NCBI GenBank assembly: GCA_008360955.1 | Contig: LUCM01001910.1 | Coordinates: 65,358-129,357 of the forward strand | Direction of reading: 5' to 3' | DNA from: Fasciolopsis buskii | Lineage: Eukaryota > Platyhelminthes > Trematoda > Plagiorchiida > Fasciolidae | Length of the DNA stretch: 64,000 bases | Shown: positions 13,681 to 24,576 of the stretch, in pieces | Position numbering within the stretch: the first letter of the stretch is position 1 | How the letters are laid out: each line of letters starts with the position of its first letter | Made by a program: the position numbers and the translations under genes | The notes under the pieces: generated by a model | What the model saw: only the letters and a program-made list of their open reading frames with translations | The model's database searches: none | What the model was told of the DNA's origin: nothing

Positions 13681-15501
13681 GACGCCATTCGCCGGTTCAA
13701 ACACTTCGTATCCTCCAACTCTATCGGTTTAGACCAATCCGATTTTAAAATTTCACCTTATGCTCGGAGGATATCCTCATTTTTTATTCCACCTACTATT
13801 CTAATGTATTTACAGCTATATCCAAACTTTTACGGTCATTTTTAGATATATCTGAGTCTTCTACTGAGCCTATTGCTGAACGTGCTTCTAAAAGCTGCTC
13901 TGTTTTATTTTCAGTTTATCACACGTTAACCCTTTTTACCAAAGTTTACGTCGGTATTCCCAGCTCATTCTTGGTCTCGTTTCTTACCACCCAATTTCAT
14001 GTTTTCATAACTTGCAACCGAATGTCTTGGAAGCCTTTAAAAATCACTGGCCGTTGAAGTAAATGGTCCTATTTAAGGCATCTGATTCCATCCCGCCCCA
14101 GCCTATAACGTTTTGTCCTGCAATTCTCTATTTTTGCTTCGCATAAACACTGAATATTCTTTTGCATGCCAAACAGTTCATCAGTTATATCACTGTTATA
14201 CTCCATTCCCCGGGCAAGTAAAAATTCACTCTCAGCAGGCACGTTTCTTGGTACCCAAAAATATGCATTGTCATTATTGATATCACAGCATAAACACTTC
14301 TGGCATCGCGCCAGCATCCCATTTTTGGAACCGACCAGTAAATTTGGACCAAACTGTTGCGTGCAAAAGCCAAACGAGCCCAAATTTACCCTTGTGGCCA
14401 TAAAGCTCATAAAACCAACACTTCACCAACAACTAGTTGCGGCTCAAAAAATTGCTACATTTGAACAAACTATTTGCAGACCTTGTTCTTGTTTCAATCA
14501 TGTGACTTTCTCTTTTTCAATACATTCTTCTCCCCTGTCTCACCAACGTTTCATTGAATGAGCTACAAACTTGGAAAGCCCAACCTTTGTTTGGGCACGC
14601 TTAAAGCCTTTCGTCTTGAGTTGAATCGCCCCAGTTCTATCCTTCTTTTAAGTTTTCCCGCAAGAGCATGGATAACAGAGATTTTTTGCTATTCCCAAGG
14701 TCCCACCGATGTAACTTCGTGCCATGGCTTTTTCGATTTGGGAAAGATTTCACTAAATAAAGCACTGACAACTACGGCATCGATTGTTTCCTCCTTCCTC
14801 ATTCAATTTCGTTAGAGACCGCAATTGCGACTGAGGATTATGTTAACTTGATACATGCAAATAACCGATAAATCCTTCCTTAAGGGGCTTCCTTCTGAAA
14901 CACAAGTAAATAAGATGGCAAATTTGAGGGAAACCTATTGACGTCAGATGAACTGGCCGATCAACATCTGCCTCAGTTAAAACAATGCATGAAGTTTATT
15001 CTGGTTTGTGGCTACACAGACTAATTATTCTTTCGAACATAGGCGCAGGCATACTTCTGCTACCGATGAAACACTCTTCGCATCATAAATTCCACCAGGC
15101 CTGCTGCACGTGCTGGCCGAATGCTTAAGTATCATCCTTAATGTAAACTTTGTAATTAAGTGACCCAAATGGGAGTTAATGGTGGTACATTGTCGCGGAT
15201 TTCCTGCTTCTGAGATTTGGTCCCTTCAACCCAGAGAACGTCATACCAACCCAGCGCGCGTGACTGACTCTTGAAGCTTAAAGAGGTGATACGATATTTT
15301 GCTAACAACCAAGCTGCCGGTACTGCTTTCACTACCAAAGTTGCACTCTGTCGAACTTACTGTTTGACCTTTTGTCTTAGGTTTTTATTAAAGGTGTTTA
15401 TCTGCACACCGTAAGTAGAATATTTTGAAAACCACACAGGACGGAGAATCACAAAATTTCTGACGCGTTAGACTGTTTTGTTTGGCGAAAAAGAACTTTA
15501 G
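13681..15501. other. Intergenic, no gene recognised
   Basis: Frames at 14166-14561 (plus, 131 codons) and 14069-14410 (minus, 113 codons) overlap on opposite strands. Neither has a domain I recognise, and neither has a visible splice context. I do not call a gene. Confidence 0.4.
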
Positions 15502-15557
15502 GAAATAATTCACCATGTGACATCAGCGCTCAACTCACCGTAAAGAAATCATGGAAG

Positions 15558-15600
15558 TACTGTACAGCTGTTTCATCCTTGTTAGCAATCATCAGCAGTG
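15558..15600 (-). ncRNA. Hammerhead ribozyme-like motif (type I layout), left arm
   Basis: On the minus strand the order is stem I 5' strand ACTG (15596-15599), CTGATGA (15589-15595), a 14-base helix II region (15575-15588), GAAA (15571-15574), CAGCTGT making a short helix III with AGCT as loop, then A at 15563 as the cleavage-site base, then CAGT (15559-15562). CAGT pairs fully with ACTG. All conserved core bases are present and the U-A cleavage step is allowed. Weak point: helix II has a T-T pair next to the core and a G-G mismatch, so activity is doubtful. This is a structural match by eye; no covariance score was computed. Confidence 0.55.
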
Positions 15601-15697
15601 CATATGGACCGCGCTTGAACTGCTACGCGAACCCGAACAAGGACGAACGATTGTGAGTCGAACGCCTTAGCCATTACGCTACCGGGCAGGCTCTCGA

Positions 15698-15733
15698 CGG
15701 ATGATTCCTAACGAGGATGAAACAGCTGTGCAG
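15698..15733 (+). ncRNA. Degenerate hammerhead-like motif, right arm
   Basis: It reads CGGATGA (15698-15704, where CTGATGA is expected), helix II TTCCTAACGAGGAT with four good pairs (TCCT/AGGA, loop AACG), GAAA (15719-15722), CAGCTGT and G at the cleavage position. Both the U-to-G change in the core and G at the cleavage site should abolish cleavage, and no stem I partner is visible upstream. Helix II is better preserved here than in the left arm, so the common ancestor could have been functional. Confidence 0.45.
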
Positions 15734-15790
15734 TTCTTTCATGGTTTTTTATGGTGAGTTGAGCGATGATATCACACTGTGAATTATTTC

Positions 15791-16732
15791 ATGAAAACAC
15801 TCAAACTCTTACTACCAAAAAGGCATATTTCTTGATACGTTTGAAAATCCTAGTTTTTTGCAAAATTTTGCTGACCAGTTGAGTGAAATGCTTGTCGACG
15901 CAAACATTTGCGCAAGGGCATGAAAGGGAAAAGAATGAATGAAATGTCAAGAACAGTAAAGCCATGGGTACTAGTCAGCATTATAATCATTTGACATATT
16001 AAACAGCACGTCAAGGTTCCTGCAAGAGGGTGCTGTAATAGTACGGCTATGATGCAGCCTCATTTTGGTGAGAAAGAAAACACATTTGCATGTGGTTCAG
16101 TTCAGAATAACAAGTTTTCATGGCTCTGTGTTTATAGGGTGGACGTAAAAGATACGTTAGCCAAAGTATCAACAAGTTGAGATCAGGACCACAAAGGTTT
16201 TGGCAGCATTTCTGTGGATGTCGAAGTTGTGATGAACTGCCGCAACAGCGATTGGTAATGCTGCAAATTGGAGAATGCCAGTTAATCTACCGTTCGGCTA
16301 GTTTGTCCGGTTTGTTTTTAAAATCGTGTCTGGTAGATGTTATTTAAGTGACTTAGTGTTCCATGCATAAGCCAGACATAACGGCGATAGGAACACTATT
16401 TAAAAGTGTGCATTAAATTCTATATCAGAGTTTGTTGCAATAGTTGATGCCTTGGTCACCACCGTGTGTGCGCATGCACAGATTGCACTAATATATAATC
16501 TATTGATAGCATGAGTGAACGGAACCATGAGTTTTCAAAGAAAGTTTCTATTGGTGATTACCGCTAAGAACCTACGGGATGCTCCGCAAACGCGAGGGTT
16601 CCAATTGTTTGGGGATGAAAGATGGAGTACAGGAGGCGTTTGGAACCCTGAGAGGCATATAGTTTCATGTGGCCGCCAACCTTAGGGGATAAGTGGGCCG
16701 CGGCATAGGAAAGTAAGTTTTACTGAGAGAAG
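15791..16732. other. Intergenic, no feature seen
   Basis: No long frame and no recognisable domain on either strand. It lies between the fold-back element and the minus-strand LINE 3' end. Confidence 0.4.
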
Positions 16733-18060
16733 TAATAATAATAGAGTATATAGATCGATTTTTGAGAACCATGCTCAAGGCCACATCAAGGTTTTACGAA
16801 GCCAATACAAAGGAAAAGCAAATTACAGAAATCAAAATGGATAAGGGACGATTGCAGCCTTGAGCTATTGCAGAAGCATAGTAGAAAATGCAATGAGATG
16901 CTGCAAAGCGATGTGGAGAGTACAAGTATGCCATTGAGAAAACAAAACTAGAAAACTAATTTCACAGGACTAGACAGAGTTTCCTGGGACTGTTTGTGGG
17001 CAGCTGACTGCCAGTCGTTTCGTGTCTAAGTGCTCTAAATATGCGCATAGCTGGCGCAAAACATGGCCGGAGCTTAGCGGCGGATGCCGAGATACGGCCG
17101 AAGTCCCCAAATGTCAAAAGCGTTACGTCATGGACGGAAACGTTGAGCTGAGACAAGAAGCAGTGCTAATACGGTAGTTGGATAGGGGTAGTGAAAACCG
17201 GGCGGAACGATATGCAAAGCGGATGAGACACATATGTGTCAACAACAAACGGCCGAAAATATGCTGAAGGTGGAGCAAAACTGTCAAGATTGTCCCAAAC
17301 TATCTGGATGATATTTAATAAGGCTTCGCATATGGAACCCCAAGAATAATGATTGTACTTGCACGCAATTGGCGGTAAGCTGTACTGGGAGGTGCGTGGG
17401 ATAAGAGAAATTTTGTGCAAAATCTTTCTTTAACTACACTAGCCAAGAATGCCCACTGTGCTGTCATTGTTGTTGTCGCACCTTTAATCTTAGTCAGCAG
17501 TACGGGTGGGGAATATGAGGTGCCAGAGTCGTCCCAGAGGCAGTAATAATCGTGCTTTTGCCCAATAGCAATTAGGTGGGCTGTGGAATCCCATGCGATA
17601 ATCGGCGTAGTTTCGGCTGAACGGGCCAGAACTCGGGTGCCAGTTCAAGTCAGCAGGCTCCTAGCAGGATAGGATAACAGATTTGGAATTGCCATTACGA
17701 GGACGGAACTGGTAACAGCGCGTCTACTCCGGATGCGGGATCTGAAACGCAAAAAGAGTAGTCTGGCCTGGGTGCTAGCTTGAGGTTATGGTGATTGTTG
17801 GACAATAGGCAACAGACATGCTTCTAGTCCGTAAAATGTGGCAACCAGAACTGAGCTATGGTAGCAGTTTTGGGGTAGTTGTAGGTTTGGGGATACCAAG
17901 AACAGTCTATTCAGACCCGCAAAGCCAGTAAGGGGGATAAGAGGAGTACACAGGCTGAAGGTGTTTAAAATCACGAAATGTGGCGAGAACACTGCCCCAT
18001 TAAATTGTACGTTGACATTTTGTTCAAACCACATTGCGAACGGTTCATTGGTTAGTCGCC
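16733..18060 (-). repeat. LINE 3' UTR family, copy C (inverted)
   Basis: Read on the minus strand this parallels 27650-29025. It shares the frame MWFEQNVNV..VILNT (17786-18034) against MWVDENVNV at 27698, the block ATTCTTGGCTAGTGTA (17450 against 28307), and VSVHDVTLLTFG (16962-17156) against ISVHYVTLLKFG near 28605. It ends with an ATATAC block and ATTATTATTA, at 16733-16758 on the plus strand. Those shared frames are not shown to be coding; they mainly demonstrate homology. Confidence 0.72.
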
Positions 18061-19936
18061 TATACCAATGGCAAAGAGTGCATTCACTAGAAGGAAAGCA
18101 AAAGAATGCATTAGCGTGACTGATCAGTCAGCGCGCAGTCGAATTGAGAGACCGGTACTGGACAAACCACTGCAAATCATCCATTCCTTTGACACATAAG
18201 AAGTGTAATTAACCAGGTATTACCGGCTTACCAGGGATGGTAATCGTCTAAAATGTAGATACATAAATCGTGGTCTATGCACGAGGAATCAACTTTTAAG
18301 ATTCTGATTCCATCATTACGTGCTCGAGATTATCGTCCCGTAAACATTTCTTACAGAGATTATAGTGGTTTGGTCATTCCCGTGTGAGTTTAGATAGATC
18401 AATTTTTAGACCACCCTGCACATCCATGGTGATAGTCCATCTAACAGCATGGGCATCGGATGCAACACTTCGAGGAAGGCCGTTAGCGTTCAAAATCTGA
18501 GGTGTGATTTGAAAACGATTCTAGTGTGGCATATATAACCGCCACAAGCTGATGTAGGAAGTTATAAATAAAGTTTCCATGGATGGTTAAGACAATAATA
18601 AGGCGTGACTCCCAGAAAGTTAGGGCATGCAAGAAATAATTAATCCGGCTTCCGGAATCCAAGAGCAAACTGACATCGCTTGTTTCAATGTAGATGGTTG
18701 ATGAGCATACAGTTTGCTCCACGTAGTGAAAATTATACATATCAATCGGAGCTTCGCTGAGTCTTTAGAGCCGATTCTCAGACAAGTGCAAGTTATTTGA
18801 CAGCTTGGATTAGGCGGGAAACACGGAGACCCGTCACCGTTTTAAATTCGATGGGCGACGTGAGACGTCTAAACGGGAGCATCTATAAGTATGCACACAT
18901 AATAATAACAATAACAGTAACAATAATCTATTTCTTGGACGGTACCAAGACAATTGCAGCGCGTCTGACAAAAACGTGCGATAACAACAGTGGCGAAACG
19001 TGAATGAACACTCATGCGCAATCGATAAGTGCTCGATGAGATGCCAACAATTGTATGTACGGAGCCAAATTTGATTGAAAATGACGCAAATGATAGAGAA
19101 TAATTTCCCAGGATGCTTAGGTTAGCGGGGACCTCTAGTCGGTACCAATTAGCCGCCCTATGCACATAGCAAAGCGGGATCGATGGTCAGCGCCATGTGT
19201 CCCTTTTTACGTGTCCAAACCTCCGGGTGATAGGGATAAACATGAGGGAACTTTGATAGAATGGATAAAGTGCGACAAGAAATGAGCACAAGGGGAAAAA
19301 TGTAGTCAGAGGAACGAAAAATCACAGCATGAAAAGTCAGATATAACGGGGGCAGTTGGTTGAACAACATGGGATAGCAGCAGTGGATAGGAATCGCGTG
19401 ATTTCCTAACATTGTAGAGTAAATTTGCGGATTGACACAGGTAATATTGATTTGGTACGTTCCATCTGGGTCCGCCAGTGAGCATCAAGCTGAAAAAAGG
19501 AAGTTGTTAACTACCTGATGGTAAACCGGACATAACTGGAGCTTTACCATGTGCATTCTTGTAAAGGAAAATTGACAAATGTAGCAGATTGCTACCAAAT
19601 TGGCAGACCACACAAACGGTTCTCTTCATATGATCGGTCATAGACTTGAGAAGACGAAGGGTAAGCCATATGCAGAAAGTACGACCACATCAGATACCAG
19701 TAAACATTTTCCCCATAAGCACTTTTGCATAGTCAAAAAACTTCGTAAAGAGGCGGAAACAGATCAGTAAAAAGGAGGAAAAACGTTAAAGTCGGTAATA
19801 AAATAGTGCCAACCACAAATATGCCCAATGTGTGCTGGCCCCAAAGTCCGAAAAGCATGTCTGAGGACTAGAGGTAAAAACGTGTAGTTGCATTGCAACA
19901 TATGGCATTGTGCAGAACTGGCCCGCAGAATCGTCG
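18061..19936. other. Intergenic with TAA/TTA microsatellite at 18900-18927
   Basis: No gene recognised. The run of TAA/CAA-type units at 18900-18927 may be the tail of another minus-strand LINE insertion. The minus frames at 19158-19412 and 19306-19488 recall the 3' UTR family, and I infer one more decayed copy. Confidence 0.4.
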
Positions 19937-20746
19937 CATTTTAGCCAAAAATTGGAGAAAAAATAAAAGTTGGACTCATCACCTTGTAAAAATGAAAAGA
20001 AATTCGTCGAGAAATGGCTTGAACATATTAAAATAATTCGCTCATGAGGTCGGCTGAAACACGGTCACGGTTTATCAGGATGCATGCTAAATATGGAGCA
20101 ATGGAGTTCCTATAGATATTGGTTCTGGAGGGTATAAAACGGAAAGCCAAACAGGTTAGAACATGAGCGGGACTTTCAATTAGCGTTGCGCAGAGGATGT
20201 GGTATCTGAAAATATTTCGTCAGCAAATTTCTCACATCTTGATGAGTGCTGATCATATAGATTGAACGACAACTCACTCAGTGATATGGACGACACACGG
20301 CTAATAATTAATAGCCCCCGGCGAGCAGTTTGTCTTTTTTAAGCAAAATAACAAGACAGTAAAAAGAATTGGAAGAACATGGGTGTGCACAACGATAGAT
20401 GGCGATTTGTTTCACCTTGTAGTGTCGAAGATTTCTGATTGGAAAGGATACAGGTGGAAACATCTCAGATTTTCACCAATAATAACCTTTAGATATTTCA
20501 CAGGATCTACTCTGGTAAGTGCTCCTGAGTCAATGAAAGGCGGCTCAAATGGGTAGGCTGACCGAGAGAAAGAAAACAGACATTCGAGACATTTACGTGT
20601 TGAGATTTGAATCATCTCGTGCAAGAAAATCGCAGACAGAAGCTTTTGGAAGAATCTTGAAAGTCATCGTTGCTCGAGACGGTTTGACAGAGGGTGACAT
20701 CATTAGCATACTTAAAACAGATGACGGGGAGAGCTAGTTAATAAGT
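19937..20746 (-). repeat. 5'-truncated LINE copy, inverted and nearly identical to 47470-48284
   Basis: The reverse complement matches 47470-48284 almost base for base. For example, a 62-codon reading frame has two differences and a 70-codon frame has one. The common 3' limit is GCTAAAATGCGAC. The common 5' limit is TCAGCGACTTATTAAC, after which this copy diverges while the other continues into RT sequence. That is the look of a 5'-truncated LINE insertion. Both copies share the same frame breaks. Confidence 0.8.
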
Positions 20747-22429
20747 CGCTGATGTAGGTAAAGAAGTGACACGGTTTACTATAAGCAATCAGTTCGTTTG
20801 CGCTGATTTTTGATTGCTTGCACCAGTGCATTCACCACCGTGAGGTGGTTGATCAACGGCTGAACCTATGCGCTGTCCTTCTGGCTTCCTCCACCACATA
20901 GGGCCTCGTCTAGCCTCTTTTATCGCCGCGTTATCTTTTTGATCAAGGATTATTTTAGTGTTGCGTTCCAAGAGAGTCGTCGCGCTCTGAAGTAATCACT
21001 TGATGTCCGACAGAATTTGGAATTCAGATGCGTGGTATGGAATGGTGCAGGCGACACCGATTAATGTTCGGTTACCAGGTTCCTGTGACTTACGTTGGCC
21101 AGCGGCCTTATGACTGATGCCGGGACGTACTGTAATTGGGGTCGAGACCGGCCTCCATATTACTTGTCCCGCCTTATCCTCCGTAGTGATCCTGCAGTTA
21201 ATAACATTATGGGCCTAAACAGATACCGACGAATTTATAAAGTGTCTGGTGGCTTTACAATTGTACCCCGACCGAAGACTGACGTTATTCCCGGCCACTG
21301 ATTCCCTCATCTTAAAATACAAGAAGCACCATAGACAAACTGACAGAAAACCGTCGTTGGCGGCCTACCGGCATTTTTGGTGAAAGGTTGTTGCACTTGT
21401 TTTGGAATCACGACTAAAGCGCATCACACAGGACATCTACCTTTCCTACCGCAATCCGGCGGCAATTCCAAGTGAGTCAAAGAAAACCGTCAGGTAAAGC
21501 CCCACAGTATTGTCAAATAAAGTCCTAAATTCACCAGTTGGTTTACTGATGTATTTACTCACCTGAAAATAAATGCAGTGGGCTTCATTTCCCCGAGCTT
21601 TGCCTAGAGTGCCTTTTAGTCAGCAATCGTAATTATCTTGGCTTCTCATTCCGTATGCATGTTTGCTTGGCTTATCCACAGTAGATTACCGACTTTATTT
21701 ATGGTCTTTCTTTGCATTTCGCCTCCTCGTTTGTCAAAAAGTGGAACTTCTCTTCTGGAGTCTACCTGGCTCAGTAGCATCAATCGAAGTGATTTTTTGC
21801 TTCATTCCTCGCTGGTCGGGTCCTCATCAGGAACTGTCACAGCTGCATTTTTATTCAACCAAAGTGTTATTCTAGTACGTTAACCAACTGCTGCTTTCTT
21901 CCTAATGAGAATAGTTTACCAGCGTTAACTGAACCCCTGCCATCCATTTTACCGATATTTACCCTATGCTTGGATTCTCACACCGCCAGCTCTGGCTTGG
22001 CCTCTTTTGTAATGTTGTGTTACCGTTTACTTTCGGAGCTGCTGATCTGCTTTTCATTCTTAACAAAAGACGCGCCAAAGGCGATTATTCGTCTGTTATC
22101 CCTGACACCGTATTCTCCTCTTGGTTTCTTAATTATAATCCATCGCCAACAGCCGGATAAATTCACGTGCTCCGCCTCTTTCGAGTGTTGTCTCTAAAAC
22201 TGAAATCAACCGTTCCGAAGCAGACGAGTAGGTGATTCCTCATTAGCCCTCATGGACCTAATGAACGAGACTAGCTTAGTTGCTAAAATTTTTGACGGAA
22301 AGCTGTCAACGATGATGAACCGCGTTACCAGACTAGGATGTGCCTTTTCACCATCCCCTTGTTTGTTACCAAACGTTTATAGCCTCTCATAGCCATCTCA
22401 GACGTACTTGACTTTTTACAACCGGTACG
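20747..22429. other. Intergenic before LINE ORF1, no gene recognised
   Basis: Short frames only (21095-21301, 21638-21883, 21966-22197), with overlapping alternatives and no motif I recognise. The last part may include the 5' UTR of the following LINE. Confidence 0.4.
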
Positions 22430-23275
22430 ATGCATTCACCAGCCGAACCAACGTGACGTCAGCGCCGCACGGTAATTCTAAGAAAACCCTTAAAACCCCT
22501 GATTTTCACGAAAACGGGCTCAGTCCCGCTTATTGACATATTTAGTAATTCTGGTCCCAAAACCCCTGATGTCTCGAAAAGACTAAGGGACCTAGAAATC
22601 CAAGTACAACAGATCAAGGACCTGTTGCTGAAACTGTTTCCATTAGCCAGCCTAATTGACCCTTCCAACGACAATAATGCCAGCAATCTAGCTGCCACAG
22701 GACGCCTTTTTGACTCTGTACCTAAGGAAGCTCACAAACATATTGCGAATGCGAAGAATGCGGCTGTCTTTAATGTACCTGACCTCCACCCATTGCCATT
22801 GGTCCAATCTACCATTCTCATTGCATGTAGCATGACCCACCACAGCTGTCTGTGTTCCAGGCCCCGGAAAATACCCCCCAAGAATAACGATTCAACTTTA
22901 TTTCAATTTCGTGATGAACTTTCTGCTGAGGAGTTTAAGGCAAACAGGGCGAACATTGCTAACTAAATGCCCTATAAAATTATCAAGGTCTTTACGGATA
23001 AAACTCCGTTTCAGAGGGATATATTACGGTCATTAAAGTTTACCGCGGCTTCTCAAGTTGGTGGGACTTCCGTTGTATCGGACGCTACCTCTCTGACCAG
23101 TGCGCTGTCAGTTCAGGTTTCTCCTAATGGGCCAAATCTTGAGCCTACTACCAAGGTTTTAACTGACCTACCTTCTCCATGTGACGGTTTCCATCGCCCC
23201 ACACCTCCGGCTGTCCCGTGCCCGGTGACCACTGCGGGACCAAAATACGAAACCCACCGAAAACTACACCTTTAA
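22430..23275 (+). pseudogene. LINE ORF1 remnant (coiled coil plus nucleic-acid-binding-like region)
   Basis: One frame from the ATG at 22430 runs to the TAA at 23273-23275. It is broken only by TGA at 22454-22456 and TAA at 22964-22966. A heptad-like stretch RLRDLEIQVQQIKDLLLKL (about 22586-22642) is the coiled coil usual in LINE ORF1 proteins. The block VFNVPD followed by cysteine-containing CSMTHHSCLCSRPRK (about 22770-22870) and later TDKTPFQRDILRSL fits the RNA-binding part of trematode LINE ORF1. The LINE ORF2 downstream supports the call. Confidence 0.72.
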
Positions 23276-24576
23276 GCAATTTCCTCCACTGGCCTCTCCC
23301 GCACTAACGCCGCTCAATTTCCTGTCCAATCTCTTCATCCCACAAATCTGTTACTAGTCTGTCTGAGAATAAATCTGATGATGGCAGTGGCACCCCACCT
23401 TCGCGTATACTTGCTGCGAACGTGCTGATCCCTCGACATCCCCTCCTTTGGCCACAACCAATACCGATAGACCTAGATGAAACGCAGTCCTCTTTGCCCT
23501 TCCAACCGCCCCGCAAACGTGCTCATCTTAATCTACCAAATCTGGTACCCCAAGATAAAAGCATTGACGGTGTAACCACGCAGATAACCGCCGTCTCACC
23601 GTTGTCTTCTCAAGCTAATATCAACCGTTTGGCATATACCCCATCCGAGGTACGTCCTCTAGCACTTCCTTAACCTTCCGCCAAACAACAGCATGGCACC
23701 CAGTCAAAATCTGTTGAATTCCACAGGAAGCGCATACTAGTGACCTATTCAACCAACCACAAAACCACGTACTTCATTAGCTATCCTGCTAATTCAGTAG
23801 GTCAACCTGTCTATACACCTCTACTGTCTGGCACTCTCGGCACACCCAACTCGAGTAAGCCATCCCGGCACGAGCCCTGCCAAACCGAAAGGTACACAAA
23901 CTCACAAAGGCCTACTAACCGCCGCCTACGATCACGGGTGGATTGGTCCACTGTATTCATGCCTCCACTATCCTTCGGTAACACAGTTGCCGCATTCCAG
24001 CGCGATACTAATGCCCCGCCTTATTTAGGGCCTGCCTCGTATCGTCCCTACTTACATCCACCTACCAGCCAACCCTATTTAGATGCATTTCCACCACCAA
24101 ATGCCCCTTTCCTACCACTGCGTGCCCAACTCCTCACCCCAACTACCAGTATCCTCATAATCTTGCACGATTTACCCCTGGATTCTCCCAGGCTACCTAG
24201 CCAACTTTTGATAACTGTATTTCACCCAATGAGCCACAACATATCATGAGACCCCTTTACCAACGCACCCTTGTCCAGCGCCTGCCACAATTGCCTCAGC
24301 CAGAGAACATTGCTCTCCTGACTCCAGCGAATTCCAAAACTAACGTCTATCCCCAAAACTTCATACCTGCAAACCGGCTTTTTCTCCGGCATTTTCCAAA
24401 GCCCACTTCCAACTAACCCCCTAGATTGCCAGTCCCGCCGTGACAAGATAACAATTTGGCCACCTAACACGGTCCCACCCCCACTGATACCACAGCCCCC
24501 ACACTGTTATCCTCTAACAACCGGCTTATTAACTCCCAAGTTTCTTCTATCACCTTGGTCTTCAGTCCACAAATCC
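23276..24576 (+). pseudogene. Pro/Ser/Thr-rich LINE linker, ORF1 end to ORF2 start
   Basis: Frames 23422-23673 and 23740-24249 are rich in proline, serine and threonine, with no recognisable fold. They sit between ORF1 and the ORF2 endonuclease. Frame breaks are frequent. I take them as the decayed C-terminal part of ORF1 or the N-terminal extension of ORF2. A comparable stretch precedes the LINE at 30130. Confidence 0.5.

Larger units (their letters stand above)
15502..15790. mobile_element. Fold-back element: inverted arms with hammerhead-like motifs around a tRNA-like spacer
   Basis: The left arm (15502-15595) is the reverse complement of the right arm (15698-15790), with scattered mismatches over about 93 bases. 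Both end in GAATTATTTC when read outward from the spacer. The spacer (15596-15697) contains, on the minus strand, a tRNA-like A box (TAGCGTAATGGCTAAGGCG), a CTCACAA anticodon-like loop and a weak B box (GTTCGGGTTCG). Each arm carries a hammerhead-type core at its inner edge. Tandem or inverted hammerhead motifs are known in Penelope-like elements, retrozymes and the schistosome Smalpha SINE. The family here is not one I can name, and mobility is inferred. Confidence 0.7.

Noticed and set aside
14069..14561. Overlapping open frames of 131 (plus) and 113 (minus) codons
   Set aside because: Mutually overlapping on opposite strands, no domain, no splice context and low-complexity composition; most likely chance frames.
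20549..20737. 62-codon frame conserved at 47483-47671 as a small gene
   Set aside because: It is antisense to a LINE remnant. Conservation reflects the near-identical repeat copies, which are equally similar outside the frame.
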